NCBI GenBank assembly: GCA_039105265.1
Contig: JAPFFF010000005.1
Coordinates: 1,302,001-1,366,000 of the forward strand
DNA: 64,000 nucleotides
From: Tritrichomonas musculus
Lineage: Eukaryota > Parabasalia > Tritrichomonadida > Tritrichomonadidae
Reading direction: 5' to 3'
The translations under genes were made by a program, and so were the position numbers. Below, piece after piece: positions 37,533 to 46,955 of this stretch. The notes beneath the pieces were generated by a model. It did no database searches and was not told where the DNA came from. It saw nothing but the letters and a program-made list of their open reading frames with translations. Every line of letters begins with the position of its first letter. Position 1 is the first letter of the stretch.

Positions 37533-38713
37533 ATGGATTTAAAGCTTTTATCGTGTTTTGGTGAGCATTCTGCAAATACAAATACAAATGATAATGACAC
37601 GATTGAGCAACTTTCATTTAGTCAGTGCGATAGATTTATAGCGTCAGGTGATCGTGGAGGTAATATAAATATATACAGAATTAAAGAAACAGGAAGGGCG
37701 CGGTCCCCTCTTAATTTTTTGTTAGCAACTAAATTTTGTGCTTTTCAAAATGATTTTGATCCATTTCGGAATGATATGAGGAATCAAAAAATTAACTGTT
37801 TGCAATTTCTCCCAAAATATTCTTTAAATCCTTTTTTGCTTGTTAGTAATCGTATTTTTTTATATTCTAACCCACAGAGTATGACATAAAATTATTAAAA
37901 ATTAGACTAGATTCAATGATCGCATGGAAAAGAGTTGAAGATGGTTTTCCAACTCCAAACAGAATTACAGAGAAAGTAAATGTGGAGCAATGTGATCTTT
38001 TCTTAGATCCCTATGCAGAAAATATTTGTAAAATTTTATGTTTGCAAGATCAATCATCATTTCTAGAGATTGAAGCTTCTTCAGCTAAAATGTGGAATAT
38101 TGATTATCATCAGCCAAAGCCTTTTGTACTGTTCCAGAATTACAAAGATGAAATAACTGCTGCTGCATTAGATCCATCTCAACCGAATGTTTTTGCATTT
38201 TCCGATGATACAGGATCTGTAAAGCTTTTTGATATATCATCAAATTCTATTATTAATACGTTTTCAACATCCGAATTTGGTGATGATCAATATTCTGATT
38301 TGAGTGTCACATCAGTTAAATATAAGCCCAGTGGAGTTCTTTTTGCCACACGCTCATTTACCCACCTCCAAGTATGGGATACAAGAAATAATAATAAACC
38401 TTTGGCTTCGCAAAAAGTTCAAAGCTATCCTGAAAGAAGTAATTATGCGCGTATTGGTGATTCGCCGCATGATAACTTTGGTTCTCTTTTTTTATCTTCA
38501 GATGAAATTTATTCTGGAACATTTGGTCAAATTTTTATATCTTGGGATTGGAAAAATTCTGTTGTTATAAGGCATAAAGCATCAAGAAGACCCACTGCAA
38601 ATATTGATTCGCAAGTTGATTTTACAAAGAAAGTCTCAAAAATTACCGTTAATCATTCTGGTAATGTTCTTGGGGTTGCTTCAACTTCATCGCTGTTTTT
38701 TTATCAATTATAA
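37533..38713 (+). CDS. PP2A B55-type regulatory subunit (WD40), two exons
   Basis: Exons 37533-37851 and 37878-38713 give 384 residues. The order of blocks follows the B55 propeller: IEQLSFSQCDRFIASGDRGGNINIYR, DFDPFRNDMRNQKINCLQFL, then after the junction DIKLLKIR, a WD strand SSAKMWNIDY, VFAFSDDTGSVKLFD, SVTSVKYKPSGVLFATRSF and LQVWDTRNNNKPL. The protein is shorter than animal B55 (about 447 residues) and divergent. It would target PP2A to substrates. The frame is interrupted unless a 26-nt intron is removed; the joined reading gives a normal WD strand. Confidence 0.8.
37852..37877 (+). other. 26-nt spliceosomal intron in the B55-like gene
   Basis: The predicted intron begins GTATTTTTTT and ends TCTAACCCACAG. 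Removal restores the frame so that exon 1 continues directly into a DIKLLKI strand of the WD propeller. The 3' motif is one to two bases from the canonical Trichomonas ACTAACACACAG. At 26 nt it is among the shortest plausible spliceosomal introns. Confidence 0.8.
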
Positions 38714-38924
38714 TTTTTGTTTTTAAAAAATATTATGGTCCTTTCAAACTCATGGATAGATTTTTTTTAATATCATTTGGGTTTTTTTTTTTTTTTTTTT
38801 AAATATTTCCATGATTGTATATGTATTATATATAACAGAACTTAATAATAGATAATGTACTTGATGATAAATAAAGATTGAATATTAACTATAAATTTAT
38901 TAAAAACATATTGAGATGTTAACA

Positions 38925-40433
38925 TTATTCTTGGTATGAAAAATATATTATTTTTTCATCTGATGGATTTAACAATTTAAATAATTGATATAGTGGAGTT
39001 GCATTTGTTTCTTCCAGTTTCTTATTATTATTTAAAAACAATTTAATTTTTTTAGCTCTAATGCCTAGTACTTCGTTTAATAAAGTAGAGCAAAAATCAT
39101 ATAAGGCCTTTGCGCATTGATCTGAATGAAATGCTGCTTTGGTATTAAATATTTTGATTTCTTTGCAAACAAACTTGATGTCAATCCTATAAGATTTAAT
39201 GTAATCCGCCAATATTTGTGGGTCGTCTTTTTTTTGCAGATATCCGATAATCTCATCATCAAATTTAATATGCCTATGAAATTTTTTATGATTTTCGAAT
39301 TTAAACGTAAAAAAATATTGCGAAATGCGGTTTTTTTTAATAAATTGTGATATTTCAAGTTTGATATCGTCGTAATTATTTTCTTCGTTAAATACTTCTT
39401 CAAATTCCATTTTTTGAGTTGATAATAGTTCTAAAGTAACTTTGCATTTTTGGTGTGTTTTTGATATTAATTCAAAATTATCATTAGGAGAAGAATTTTT
39501 GGATGACTGCTCTAGTATTTGAGATTTTGATGGAGTTGTGAACTGTGAAGAACTTGATAAAGATGAGCTTATTTGTTGTTCAAAAGATGGTGATGAAGGA
39601 GGAATGTCATCTACTAAAATTGAATCTAAATCTATTTTTGGTATGTCTAACAGTTCTGTATTTAAGGGTTCATAAATATCTTCAATATTTTCTCCAAAAG
39701 CAAACATAATGAAAATATTCTCATCTGAATGGCTGAGCTCCTTTAATGATTCGAAAGGGCATATTGATATTTGGTCATCATCGATGGAGATCCAATTCAA
39801 TGTATTATTTGAACTTTGCGATATGTATAAAATATAATGTGAAGGATTATTATATTTAGAAATAACAAAAGCAAAAAGTGAAAAATAGTATTGAGTTTCA
39901 TAATTCGTCATCTCTAAGAAAAAATACAAATTAAATTTGCTTTGATTTGTTGGATGAAATAAAAAAACGTTAGGTTTGTCAGAAAAATGATCATACTCTG
40001 ATGTAATGCAGTCATTTAAATTCATATCGGATAATTTAAAATCAAAAACAGAGGATTTTATAAATTTTATTATAGAATTGGATAAAATTGAGGAATAGAA
40101 TACATTAGAAAAATAGCCATTATCAGATTGAGATTTTGGATCGTAATAAATTAAAGCTGATTTTATTAGCTTAATGAAATCTGTTGTTATTGGGATGTCG
40201 TGAGAGCATATATGAATAAATGGAAATATGTCAATATCATTTGAACCCTCTTTGATCTGTGAATATATATCGATTAAAGCTGCATGGTATTGAAATTCGA
40301 TTGAATCTGGTGAAAAAATTGATAAACTTTTTACTGAGTTTTCTACAACTGGTTTAATCCTTGATAAAAATTGACAACAGCATGCATAAGCATTAGAAAC
40401 TTTGTTAGGTTGAAAGAGTCCTCCAACACTCAT
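38925..40433 (-). CDS. Unknown protein, possibly degenerate ubiquitin-specific protease
   Basis: The 502-residue product has a middle segment (about residues 180-255; FSLFAFVISKYNNPSHYILYI, LNWISIDDDQISICPFESL, IFIMFAF) that resembles the His-box half of USP-type deubiquitinases, where GHY, a W.x.FDD-like strand and a closing LLFY strand occur. The N-terminus (GGLFQPNKVSNAYACCCQFL) may correspond to the Cys box but lacks the NTCYMN motif, and the zinc-binding CxxC pairs are missing. A disordered Ser-rich linker and an unidentified C-terminal domain follow. If related, it is probably inactive. Confidence 0.5.
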   Translation of the reverse strand: MSVGGLFQPNKVSNAYACCCQFLSRIKPVVENSVKSLSIFSPDSIEFQYHAALIDIYSQIKEGSNDIDIFPFIHICSHDIPITTDFIKLIKSALIYYDPKSQSDNGYFSNVFYSSILSNSIIKFIKSSVFDFKLSDMNLNDCITSEYDHFSDKPNVFLFHPTNQSKFNLYFFLEMTNYETQYYFSLFAFVISKYNNPSHYILYISQSSNNTLNWISIDDDQISICPFESLKELSHSDENIFIMFAFGENIEDIYEPLNTELLDIPKIDLDSILVDDIPPSSPSFEQQISSSLSSSSQFTTPSKSQILEQSSKNSSPNDNFELISKTHQKCKVTLELLSTQKMEFEEVFNEENNYDDIKLEISQFIKKNRISQYFFTFKFENHKKFHRHIKFDDEIIGYLQKKDDPQILADYIKSYRIDIKFVCKEIKIFNTKAAFHSDQCAKALYDFCSTLLNEVLGIRAKKIKLFLNNNKKLEETNATPLYQLFKLLNPSDEKIIYFSYQE

Positions 40434-40770
40434 CTAAAGATCATTGATTGATTTTAAGTATGACCAAATAAAAATAGAAACACCAAAATTGTAAACTGGT
40501 ATATTTTTTGAAATCAGGGTTTTGTGATTTTAATATAAAAAAAATCATTGCATATTATTTATTTGATTTGAGAATTTTCGAAAGTTTGAGTCATAATTAC
40601 TGATGATACTCGTTTTAAAAATCAAATTTAATTAATGGTATTTTTCAATTAAACGAAAAATTAATCATTTATAAAAAAAATTGATTAACATTTTAAATAA
40701 AAGAGAAATACATTAATATGTTATCCGCTAACTATTGAAGGTAAAGGTAAATTTAATAATATAAAATCAA
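40434..40770. other. AT-rich spacer, no gene seen
   Basis: The 337-bp gap lies between two minus-strand genes. It presumably carries the promoter of the 40433 gene and the 3' end of the NOT4-like gene. No specific motif is noted. Confidence 0.45.
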
Positions 40771-41595
40771 TTATTTTTTATCATTGAACATAACAGAACG
40801 TACTGAAGGACGAGATAAATTCAGTTGATCATTAAGAGATTGTCCAACAGTATAGTCAACTTTAAGTGGTTTAGATACAATTTCATCATCGCCAAATAAA
40901 GAATTTAAAAAAGAGTTTTCCTCATCTTCTTCTGGTTGTTCTATTTCTGTCTGTTTAGATTCTATTGGTTTAGTTGGTGAAACTTTTGGTTTCTTTAATA
41001 TTCTCCTTGGGGGAAAAACTACAGGCTTCTGATCTTGAAACTCAAAATCAAAATAATCCGGAGGTCTTAATGGTCGAGTTTTGGATAAAAATCTCTCTGA
41101 ATTTTGTTGAATTTCGTCTGTTGCAAATGAATCTTTTGGATCGCCTTTATAATGCAAATACATACAATCTGGTTTTGAGCATTTCTGTCCACTCAAGAAA
41201 GCTGAACAATATTTGCTTGTTCCAAATGAAGCTTTAAGAATATGTCCACCAATAGAAAAAGATTCAAGTGCGTAAAGGCACTCCCATGCATCTTCTATAT
41301 TCTGAAACGTGACGTATGCAGAAACTGTTGGTTTTTGAAAAGATGAAGTATGAACAGTTTGATTATTAACAACTATTTTTTTTATTGGGCCATACTGCCC
41401 AAAGTATGCATATCGTGAAAGTATTTCCTCATTGGCGATATCAATTGGAATTCCAATTACGTAAACAAGATCGCGCTGTATGACTCGATAACGAGAAAGG
41501 TATGCCCTTTCAGGTAAAGGGGCTCTTGCACGTGGGCCGTTTTTTGACTGTTTGCTCATCTGGTCTATGTAATTTGATTTTCCAAAACTTCTCAT
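40771..41595 (-). CDS. NOT4-like RRM and CCCH zinc-finger protein lacking the RING
   Basis: The 274-residue protein starts with a short basic region and then RVIQRDLVYVIGIPIDIANE, YFGQYGPIKKIVVNNQT and SAYVTFQNIEDAWECLYAL, the NOT4-type RRM (about residues 38-130). A C-X8-C-X4-C-X3-H zinc finger follows (KYCSAFLSGQKCSKPDCMYLH region), ending in the NOT4-specific SFATDEIQ. This is the exact NOT4 order, but the N-terminal C4C4 RING that gives E3 activity is absent, and no RING is coded in the 160 bp upstream. It would keep RNA or CCR4-NOT contacts without ubiquitin ligase activity, or act as a partial paralogue. Confidence 0.82.
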   Translation of the reverse strand: MRSFGKSNYIDQMSKQSKNGPRARAPLPERAYLSRYRVIQRDLVYVIGIPIDIANEEILSRYAYFGQYGPIKKIVVNNQTVHTSSFQKPTVSAYVTFQNIEDAWECLYALESFSIGGHILKASFGTSKYCSAFLSGQKCSKPDCMYLHYKGDPKDSFATDEIQQNSERFLSKTRPLRPPDYFDFEFQDQKPVVFPPRRILKKPKVSPTKPIESKQTEIEQPEEDEENSFLNSLFGDDEIVSKPLKVDYTVGQSLNDQLNLSRPSVRSVMFNDKK

Positions 41596-42037
41596 TCGCC
41601 CTTATTTTGAAAAATCAAAAATTTAGTTCAAAATTTCTTATCCCTCAAAAAATTTTGATAAAAATTAATATGTTTTTCTTGATTTTAAACAAATGTTTTA
41701 GTTGCCAGTTCAAATTATAATAAAAAGGAAAGAAAATTACATTAAATTTTTTAGTTTTAAATGAATATTGGTCCATTTCACTATATTAGAATTATTTTCA
41801 TGTAAAGTTATAAATATTTCTCTTCTCATTGGAAAATGTAATATAATAAACTAATAAAATTCTTCTCTTGTTTTGAGCTTGTACTTCATAAATAAATAAT
41901 TGATAAGTATGTTGTTAAAAAAGAAAAGAAAAGAAATCTACAAGTATTTTTATCATATTTTCTTAATAAATAAAACAAAATATTGAGAAGTGAAGCAAAG
42001 ATAAAGCTTAGAAAATGAAACTAACATTTGATATAAT
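41596..42037. other. AT-rich spacer, no gene seen
   Basis: This 442-bp gap lies upstream of the NOT4-like gene (minus strand). TTTCAAAATAAGG lies close to its ATG on the coding strand. The rest is AT-rich with A runs near 41920-41950; no ORF or RNA is seen. Confidence 0.45.
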
Positions 42038-43393
42038 TTATGTTGGAAGATCTTCATCATTAATTTTTCCGGCATCTAAAAGTTCTTTTAATGCTCCGAT
42101 TTGAGATTCGTATTGCTTTTCCTGATCAGATAGTTGAGCAATTCTTCGCTTCATATTCTTCTTTCTCTTTTTAAGTAAATTGATATGTTCATTCATTTGT
42201 TCACTTGACCTTTCCATTTCATCTGGTGTCATTTTTCTGGACCACTCTCTAATTAAAGCGAGATCGTTATTTGTGACTTTTGCTTCAGTTAATTTATCAA
42301 ATTTCCATCTTTGAGAATTTGAGGCATCAAGAATGATTTGACTTTGTTTTTCCATTTCTTCAGCTTCATGATTAGACTCATCAATCAGATCTTTTGTTGC
42401 TTGAATTTCACTCTGTAAACGAAGTTTGGTTTGTTCGAGCTCATGGAGCTCTAAATCTAAATTCGTTTTCTTTTGTCGAAGTTGAACTGATTCGTCCATT
42501 TCATTTTTTCTTGCAACATCGTCAAGTGGTCTGAGTAGAAGCTCAGCACCTATTGTTGTGCATTCATCTTTTAATTGTTCTTTCTGTTCTCGTAAGGTAT
42601 CGATTTCTTTTGTTATACGTTGGAGTTTTGAATGTGTATCTCCAAGAGCATTAATTTCATTTTGTAAATCTTTTCTAACACTTGGTAAAACAGGTCTTAA
42701 TGATTCTGATTTTTTGGTGAGCGTTTCCATTTGATCATGAAGCTTTTGAACTGCTCTCTGAATTCTTGTAGCTTCTGTTATCAACGAATCAAGATCTTCT
42801 TGTCGAGCAACGCAATCTTCATTAAACAATGCTCTCATCTGTTCCATTCTCTTTGCCAAAATTTTTGATTCACCGCTTAAAACATCAAGGCAAAAACTAA
42901 AGTCATCTTTGTCAATATCATCAACTGCTGTTTCTGACATTATTTTTAATTGGGTGTATATTTTTCTGAGATCTGTATTATTAAAAGGTCCAACCAGTAA
43001 AGAATCTTTTGGAATTGGAGCTTCAACTTGATGTAATTCGATGTATTGGCATAAAAGATCTTGTTGGTCGGCAATTTCTGCTTCTAATTGTTCTTTATCT
43101 GCCATCATTTGCGAAATTGTTGCTCTAAGTTGATGGCACCTTCTTTCTGATGCGGAATAATTAGGTGGGCAAACTTCATCTGATGTCCCATCAACTATTA
43201 TTGACGTATTCTGAACCATTGAAAGTTGGCGAGTAGTTTCAAAAGTAATGTCGTTAATTTCGGATTTTAAAGCAGATTCTTGGTTCTGCATCTTTTGAAG
43301 TTGTTCGTATGACAGTGTATATAGACTTTCAAGTTTATCGCGTGGCAGTGAGCTGATTCCAACCGGAGTTCCAATAAATCTTTTCCACCACAT
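42038..43393 (-). CDS. Coiled-coil protein of unknown function
   Basis: The 451-residue protein has a conserved-looking start (MWWKRFIGTPVGISSLPRD) followed by nearly continuous coiled coil from about residue 20 to 440, with a short break near 125-160. There is no membrane segment or recognised domain. The Trp-rich N-terminal segment may be a docking motif. Structural function in cytoskeleton or flagellum is plausible but unproven. Confidence 0.72.
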   Translation of the reverse strand: MWWKRFIGTPVGISSLPRDKLESLYTLSYEQLQKMQNQESALKSEINDITFETTRQLSMVQNTSIIVDGTSDEVCPPNYSASERRCHQLRATISQMMADKEQLEAEIADQQDLLCQYIELHQVEAPIPKDSLLVGPFNNTDLRKIYTQLKIMSETAVDDIDKDDFSFCLDVLSGESKILAKRMEQMRALFNEDCVARQEDLDSLITEATRIQRAVQKLHDQMETLTKKSESLRPVLPSVRKDLQNEINALGDTHSKLQRITKEIDTLREQKEQLKDECTTIGAELLLRPLDDVARKNEMDESVQLRQKKTNLDLELHELEQTKLRLQSEIQATKDLIDESNHEAEEMEKQSQIILDASNSQRWKFDKLTEAKVTNNDLALIREWSRKMTPDEMERSSEQMNEHINLLKKRKKNMKRRIAQLSDQEKQYESQIGALKELLDAGKINDEDLPT

Positions 43394-43700
43394 TTCCTAA
43401 AATTTCAAATTAATTTTATTATAAGATATTCGTTTATTTTTTGGATAAACGTTTTTTATAAAGTTTTTTATGATTATTATTTTTGTTATTTTATATTTTT
43501 TCAAGCTAATTATTTTATTTGGAAATTAAAGTTTAAAGATGAAAAACCTAGTTTTCCTTATTGGATATATGTAAATATCTTATAATTATGTTTGGATCTT
43601 TAACAACCCCTGTCATGAAAATGTGTAATGTAGAGCGGATATAAATTTTAGTTTTAATCATTAAAAAAAAAAAAAAAAAAATTAGAAATGAGGGAAATGT
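43394..43700. other. Spacer with poly-A tract
   Basis: This 307-bp gap lies between two minus-strand genes. It contains an 18-A run near 43663-43681 and AAACGTTTTTT upstream of the coiled-coil gene. No gene is seen. Confidence 0.45.
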
Positions 43701-44438
43701 TTATGAAGAAAGGCTTCTAACGCAAAAGAAGCAGCTGCATAAAAAGACTTGTAAAACGCAGAATGTTCCTAAAACAAGAATTAAAGCAGCTGGTGAAATG
43801 GATTGTGCTTGTGGAATTACCTGTTGTTGAACTGGAATTTGTCCTTGTTGAACATTCTTCTTTTCTTTGTGATCATCATCGTCTTCATCATCATCATCGT
43901 CATCATCAAATTCAACTTGAGCAACTTCAGGTGGTTGGTGAAGTTGTTGAGCATAATGGCCAGCTGCTGTTGTGTTAACATCAGCTCCACCAGCGAAGCA
44001 AAGATATTGGTGTTCAATTGTTCCGTTTGGAAGAACAGCAGTAACTTCAATTAATTTGTCATTGATGAGATAAACGCCAAATTTTCTGCCATTTTTGAAT
44101 GTAATGTTGCAAACTTTACCATTTCCTTGTGATTGAAATACAAATGGGTACCAATGGCGATCATCGCCAGCAACATAAAGACCACGATCGTTTGATTGGA
44201 AAAATATTTTGACATCACCAGCAAATGCAGCTTTATCAACGTTATCGTTTGTTGGCATCTTGTTGCTTGTCCATGCTGTTGCATATCTACGTTCATCAAA
44301 TGGATCATCATAGAAAGCAAAAGTATATTTTAATTGTGGGGCATAGGAATGTGCAGAGCCTGGATAAGCGCTCCATTTTCCAACCAAAAGGGTTTTTGCG
44401 TCAACTGCGAGAGCAGATGAAAGCCAGAAGAAAAACAT
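43701..44438 (-). CDS. Small type I membrane protein with Asp-rich linker
   Basis: Start taken at the ATG at 44438 because it begins a signal peptide (MFFFWLSSALAVDA) and an Inr TCATTA lies 15-20 nt upstream on the coding strand; an in-frame ATG at 44519 would bury the signal. The 245-residue product has an extracellular or lumenal domain (about 20-150; YTFAFYDDPFDERRYATAW, DDRHWYPFVFQSQG, CNITFKNGRKFGVYL, with NTT and NGT sequons), a poly-Asp/Glu linker, and a C-terminal membrane helix (LILVLGTFCVLQVFLCSCFF). No family is recognised; the domain looks beta-rich. Confidence 0.7.
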   Translation of the reverse strand: MFFFWLSSALAVDAKTLLVGKWSAYPGSAHSYAPQLKYTFAFYDDPFDERRYATAWTSNKMPTNDNVDKAAFAGDVKIFFQSNDRGLYVAGDDRHWYPFVFQSQGNGKVCNITFKNGRKFGVYLINDKLIEVTAVLPNGTIEHQYLCFAGGADVNTTAAGHYAQQLHQPPEVAQVEFDDDDDDDEDDDDHKEKKNVQQGQIPVQQQVIPQAQSISPAALILVLGTFCVLQVFLCSCFFCVRSLSS

Positions 44439-44519
44439 CGATTTGATAATTTTTAATGAATTGAAAAAGTTATTTTTTTGGTTTCTTAGTGTTTCATAGA
44501 TATCTTCATTTTTCTCCAT

Positions 44520-46237
44520 ATTTTATTAATTATTAATGTAAATATATATAATTAAACTATTTATATGTATACTACAATTAGTAAAACTCTTAAACGTTTT
44601 TAAATCTAAAAACAAATAATTTAAAAAAATTAGATATATATTCATTAATTATATTTATATAATTAATATTGATAGATATTAAATTATATAGCATAATATT
44701 CATACTTTAAAAATAAAAAGCATAAGAAAATGATAGTAAATTAATTGTATAAATTCTATGAATTTCATTTAATATTTGAATATATTTTAAAATTCATACA
44801 TCCGACCAGACATAAACCGTCATAAAGCCTTGTTTTTTGGTTTCATTCAAAAAATGAATTAAAAATAATTGATTTAAAATAAGCATAAATTATTTATCAT
44901 ATGAAATATATATTTCATCGTTTATTTTTTCATTTTTCAATAGTTTTCACTTTTTAGTTATCTAACCACTTTTCGTGAAATAATGAGTTCAAATATTTGT
45001 CAGGTTTTTTTGATTATGGCAATATAAAATTATTGATAATTATTGCTTAGGAAATAATAAATGTTAAACTATTATTTATTTTAATCTTATATTATTATTT
45101 CCAACATAATTACCTTCTAACCATCAAATAAGCTTTAACCAAAGAGAAAGATTTCCAATTTCATAGAGAGACTCGTCTAAAACAAGAATTTCATTCAAAA
45201 AGTCAAATGTTTTTTATTTTTCTGATTTTAATATCTTTTTGACTTGGAAATAATATCTTTTAATAATAAAATTAAAATTTTGTATTATTTTATTTAGGCT
45301 GGCTAAATAAATTTGTGTAAGCTCTGAGAATTTTCACAAATTTTGAATTGTCTTAACAAATTTGAGAGTTAAACTTTTTTAGAGGAATCTTCTGAAATAA
45401 TGAAACTTTTTTAGAGAAATCTTTTTATTTTTTGAAAGGGGATCTAATATATTCAAAATTTTAATAACAAATACTAATATGCATTTGATAATTTATTAAA
45501 TTGTTATTATATTATTAAATGAAAATAAATATATATGTAATTATTGAATTTATCAATATTCTAGCAAGATATAAATATTTGATATTTTTTCTTTCAATTC
45601 AATTTCAAGAAAAAAAATTTTTATTAACTCATAGAAATACCCATCCTAATTTTATTCATAAATTCAAAGCTTTTTTATCGTTCTCTTTGAATGAATCGGG
45701 AAGCTTTTCAAACTATATTATTATGAATTATTTAACAAAAATTGAATAAAAAAGTATAAAAAAGTATTCAAAAAGTTAAAAAGTTTTCAAAAAGTGGGAT
45801 AAAAAAAAGTTACAAAGTTTTCAAAAAGTTCAAAAAGTGAGCATCCTTTCTTTATAGATAAAACTCCATAATTATTAAGCATAAAATAATTATGTTTTAA
45901 TATTATATTTTGTTATCATAATTAAGTATGTTTGCAACTAAAAATTTAATAATTTACTATAATAACAATAATATATTTGTATTTTTTTCACATTGAATAA
46001 CCAAAATTTTAATATGCAATCAAAATTAAAATCATTTTATCTATATTGATATTTATGTTATTATCTTACAATGATTACATTATAGGTTATTATTAGGTTT
46101 TAACTCTATATATATATATAATAGAATAAGATATAATTTTATTTTATCTATAATAATAAATCTCAAATTTTTATTATTCTAATTAGATTTTATTTTTTAT
46201 TTAAAAAGTTGTATTTTCAGTTTAATTGAGAAATAAA
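44520..46237. other. AT-rich gene desert with AAAAAGT repeats
   Basis: No credible gene is seen in this 1.7-kb stretch. A short frame at 45519-45749 is low-complexity. Around 45750-45840 the motifs AAAAAGT and TTCAAAAAGT repeat several times, the same words that occur in the inverted-repeat unit just to the right. Confidence 0.5.
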
Positions 46238-46902
46238 AAATCTCTCAAATGGTCCACTTTTTGAACTTTGTTCCTTTAAATTTCTCCAAAAATTCCTTTT
46301 GGTCGGATACTCTCAAAAAGTTAAAAAATTGAATTAAAAAAGATAAAATTATAAAAAAATTAAAATTTTTATTAAATTTATAAGATATCACTGATTTGGA
46401 GACCTGCTTTATCTTGATCTCGATCAAAATATAATAAATATTCCTCACTTTGCCACCTTCCGTTGCAATTGATTTTTCAGAGAAATCGTTAGATTCTTGA
46501 GTTGCGTTATTTTGGTTGTAATTTGGCGGTTGTTGAAAAGGCGGTTGGTAATAATTCATTGGAAATTGCGGCTGTTGTACAGGAAAATTATTGTTTATCG
46601 TTTGATTTTGGAATTGAAAGTTAAAAAAATTGGTTGGCTGATTTGAATAAGTAGAAACGCCAATTCCATTATTTTGAGGATGTTGAAATACAGGATTTGT
46701 ATTTTGAAGTGTATTGTAATTTCGTCCAAACATAGCTTTAAATTTTTGAAAATCAATAAATGGTTCAAGATTTTTATTGAAAAAGTCATTTTTCAGATCA
46801 GGATTGATTCAATTTTTTAACTTTTTGAGAGTATCCGACCAAAAAGGAATTTTTGGAGAAATTTTAAAAGGAACGTTCAAAAAGTGGACACATTTGAGAG
46901 AT
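46238..46902. mobile_element. Foldback-like unit with about 95-bp inverted repeats
   Basis: The left arm (46238-46336) and the reverse complement of the right arm (46805-46902) match over about 95 bp with few differences, sharing blocks such as GGTCGGATACTCTCAAAAAG and TTTCTCCAAAAATTCCTTTT. The inner 470 bp contain most of a Q/N-rich ORF on the minus strand. This is the layout of a foldback or non-autonomous DNA element; no clear target duplication was identified. Confidence 0.55.
46245..46733 (-). CDS. Hypothetical Q/N-rich ORF within the inverted-repeat unit
   Basis: The 162-residue frame begins with an Asn/Gln/Pro-rich, prion-like region (FQHPQNNGIGV, PPFQQPPNYNQNN) and ends in a Lys/Phe-rich region encoded by the left inverted-repeat arm (RVSDQKEFLEKFKG). 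The last third looks non-coding in composition, so a true gene may end or splice before residue 95. No family is recognised. Confidence 0.3.
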   Translation of the reverse strand: MFGRNYNTLQNTNPVFQHPQNNGIGVSTYSNQPTNFFNFQFQNQTINNNFPVQQPQFPMNYYQPPFQQPPNYNQNNATQESNDFSEKSIATEGGKVRNIYYILIEIKIKQVSKSVISYKFNKNFNFFIILSFLIQFFNFLRVSDQKEFLEKFKGTKFKKWTI

Positions 46903-46915
46903 TTGCACATTCCTC

Positions 46916-46955
46916 TCAGCACTTTTTGAGAGCTTCGCTCTCAAAAAGTGCTCCG
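46916..46955. other. Strong hairpin to the right of the foldback unit
   Basis: AGCACTTTTTGAGAGC and GCTCTCAAAAAGTGCT are perfect reverse complements separated by three bases (TTC). The stem words are the same as in the adjacent inverted repeats. It may be an end of the mobile unit or an RNA hairpin. Confidence 0.6.

Noticed and set aside
45519-45749. 76-residue ORF in the gene desert.
   Set aside because: Low-complexity Ile/Phe/Lys composition with no family resemblance or promoter motif.
46245-46733. Transposase encoded by the foldback unit.
   Set aside because: The ORF lacks DDE or other catalytic motifs and is Q/N-rich and low-complexity.
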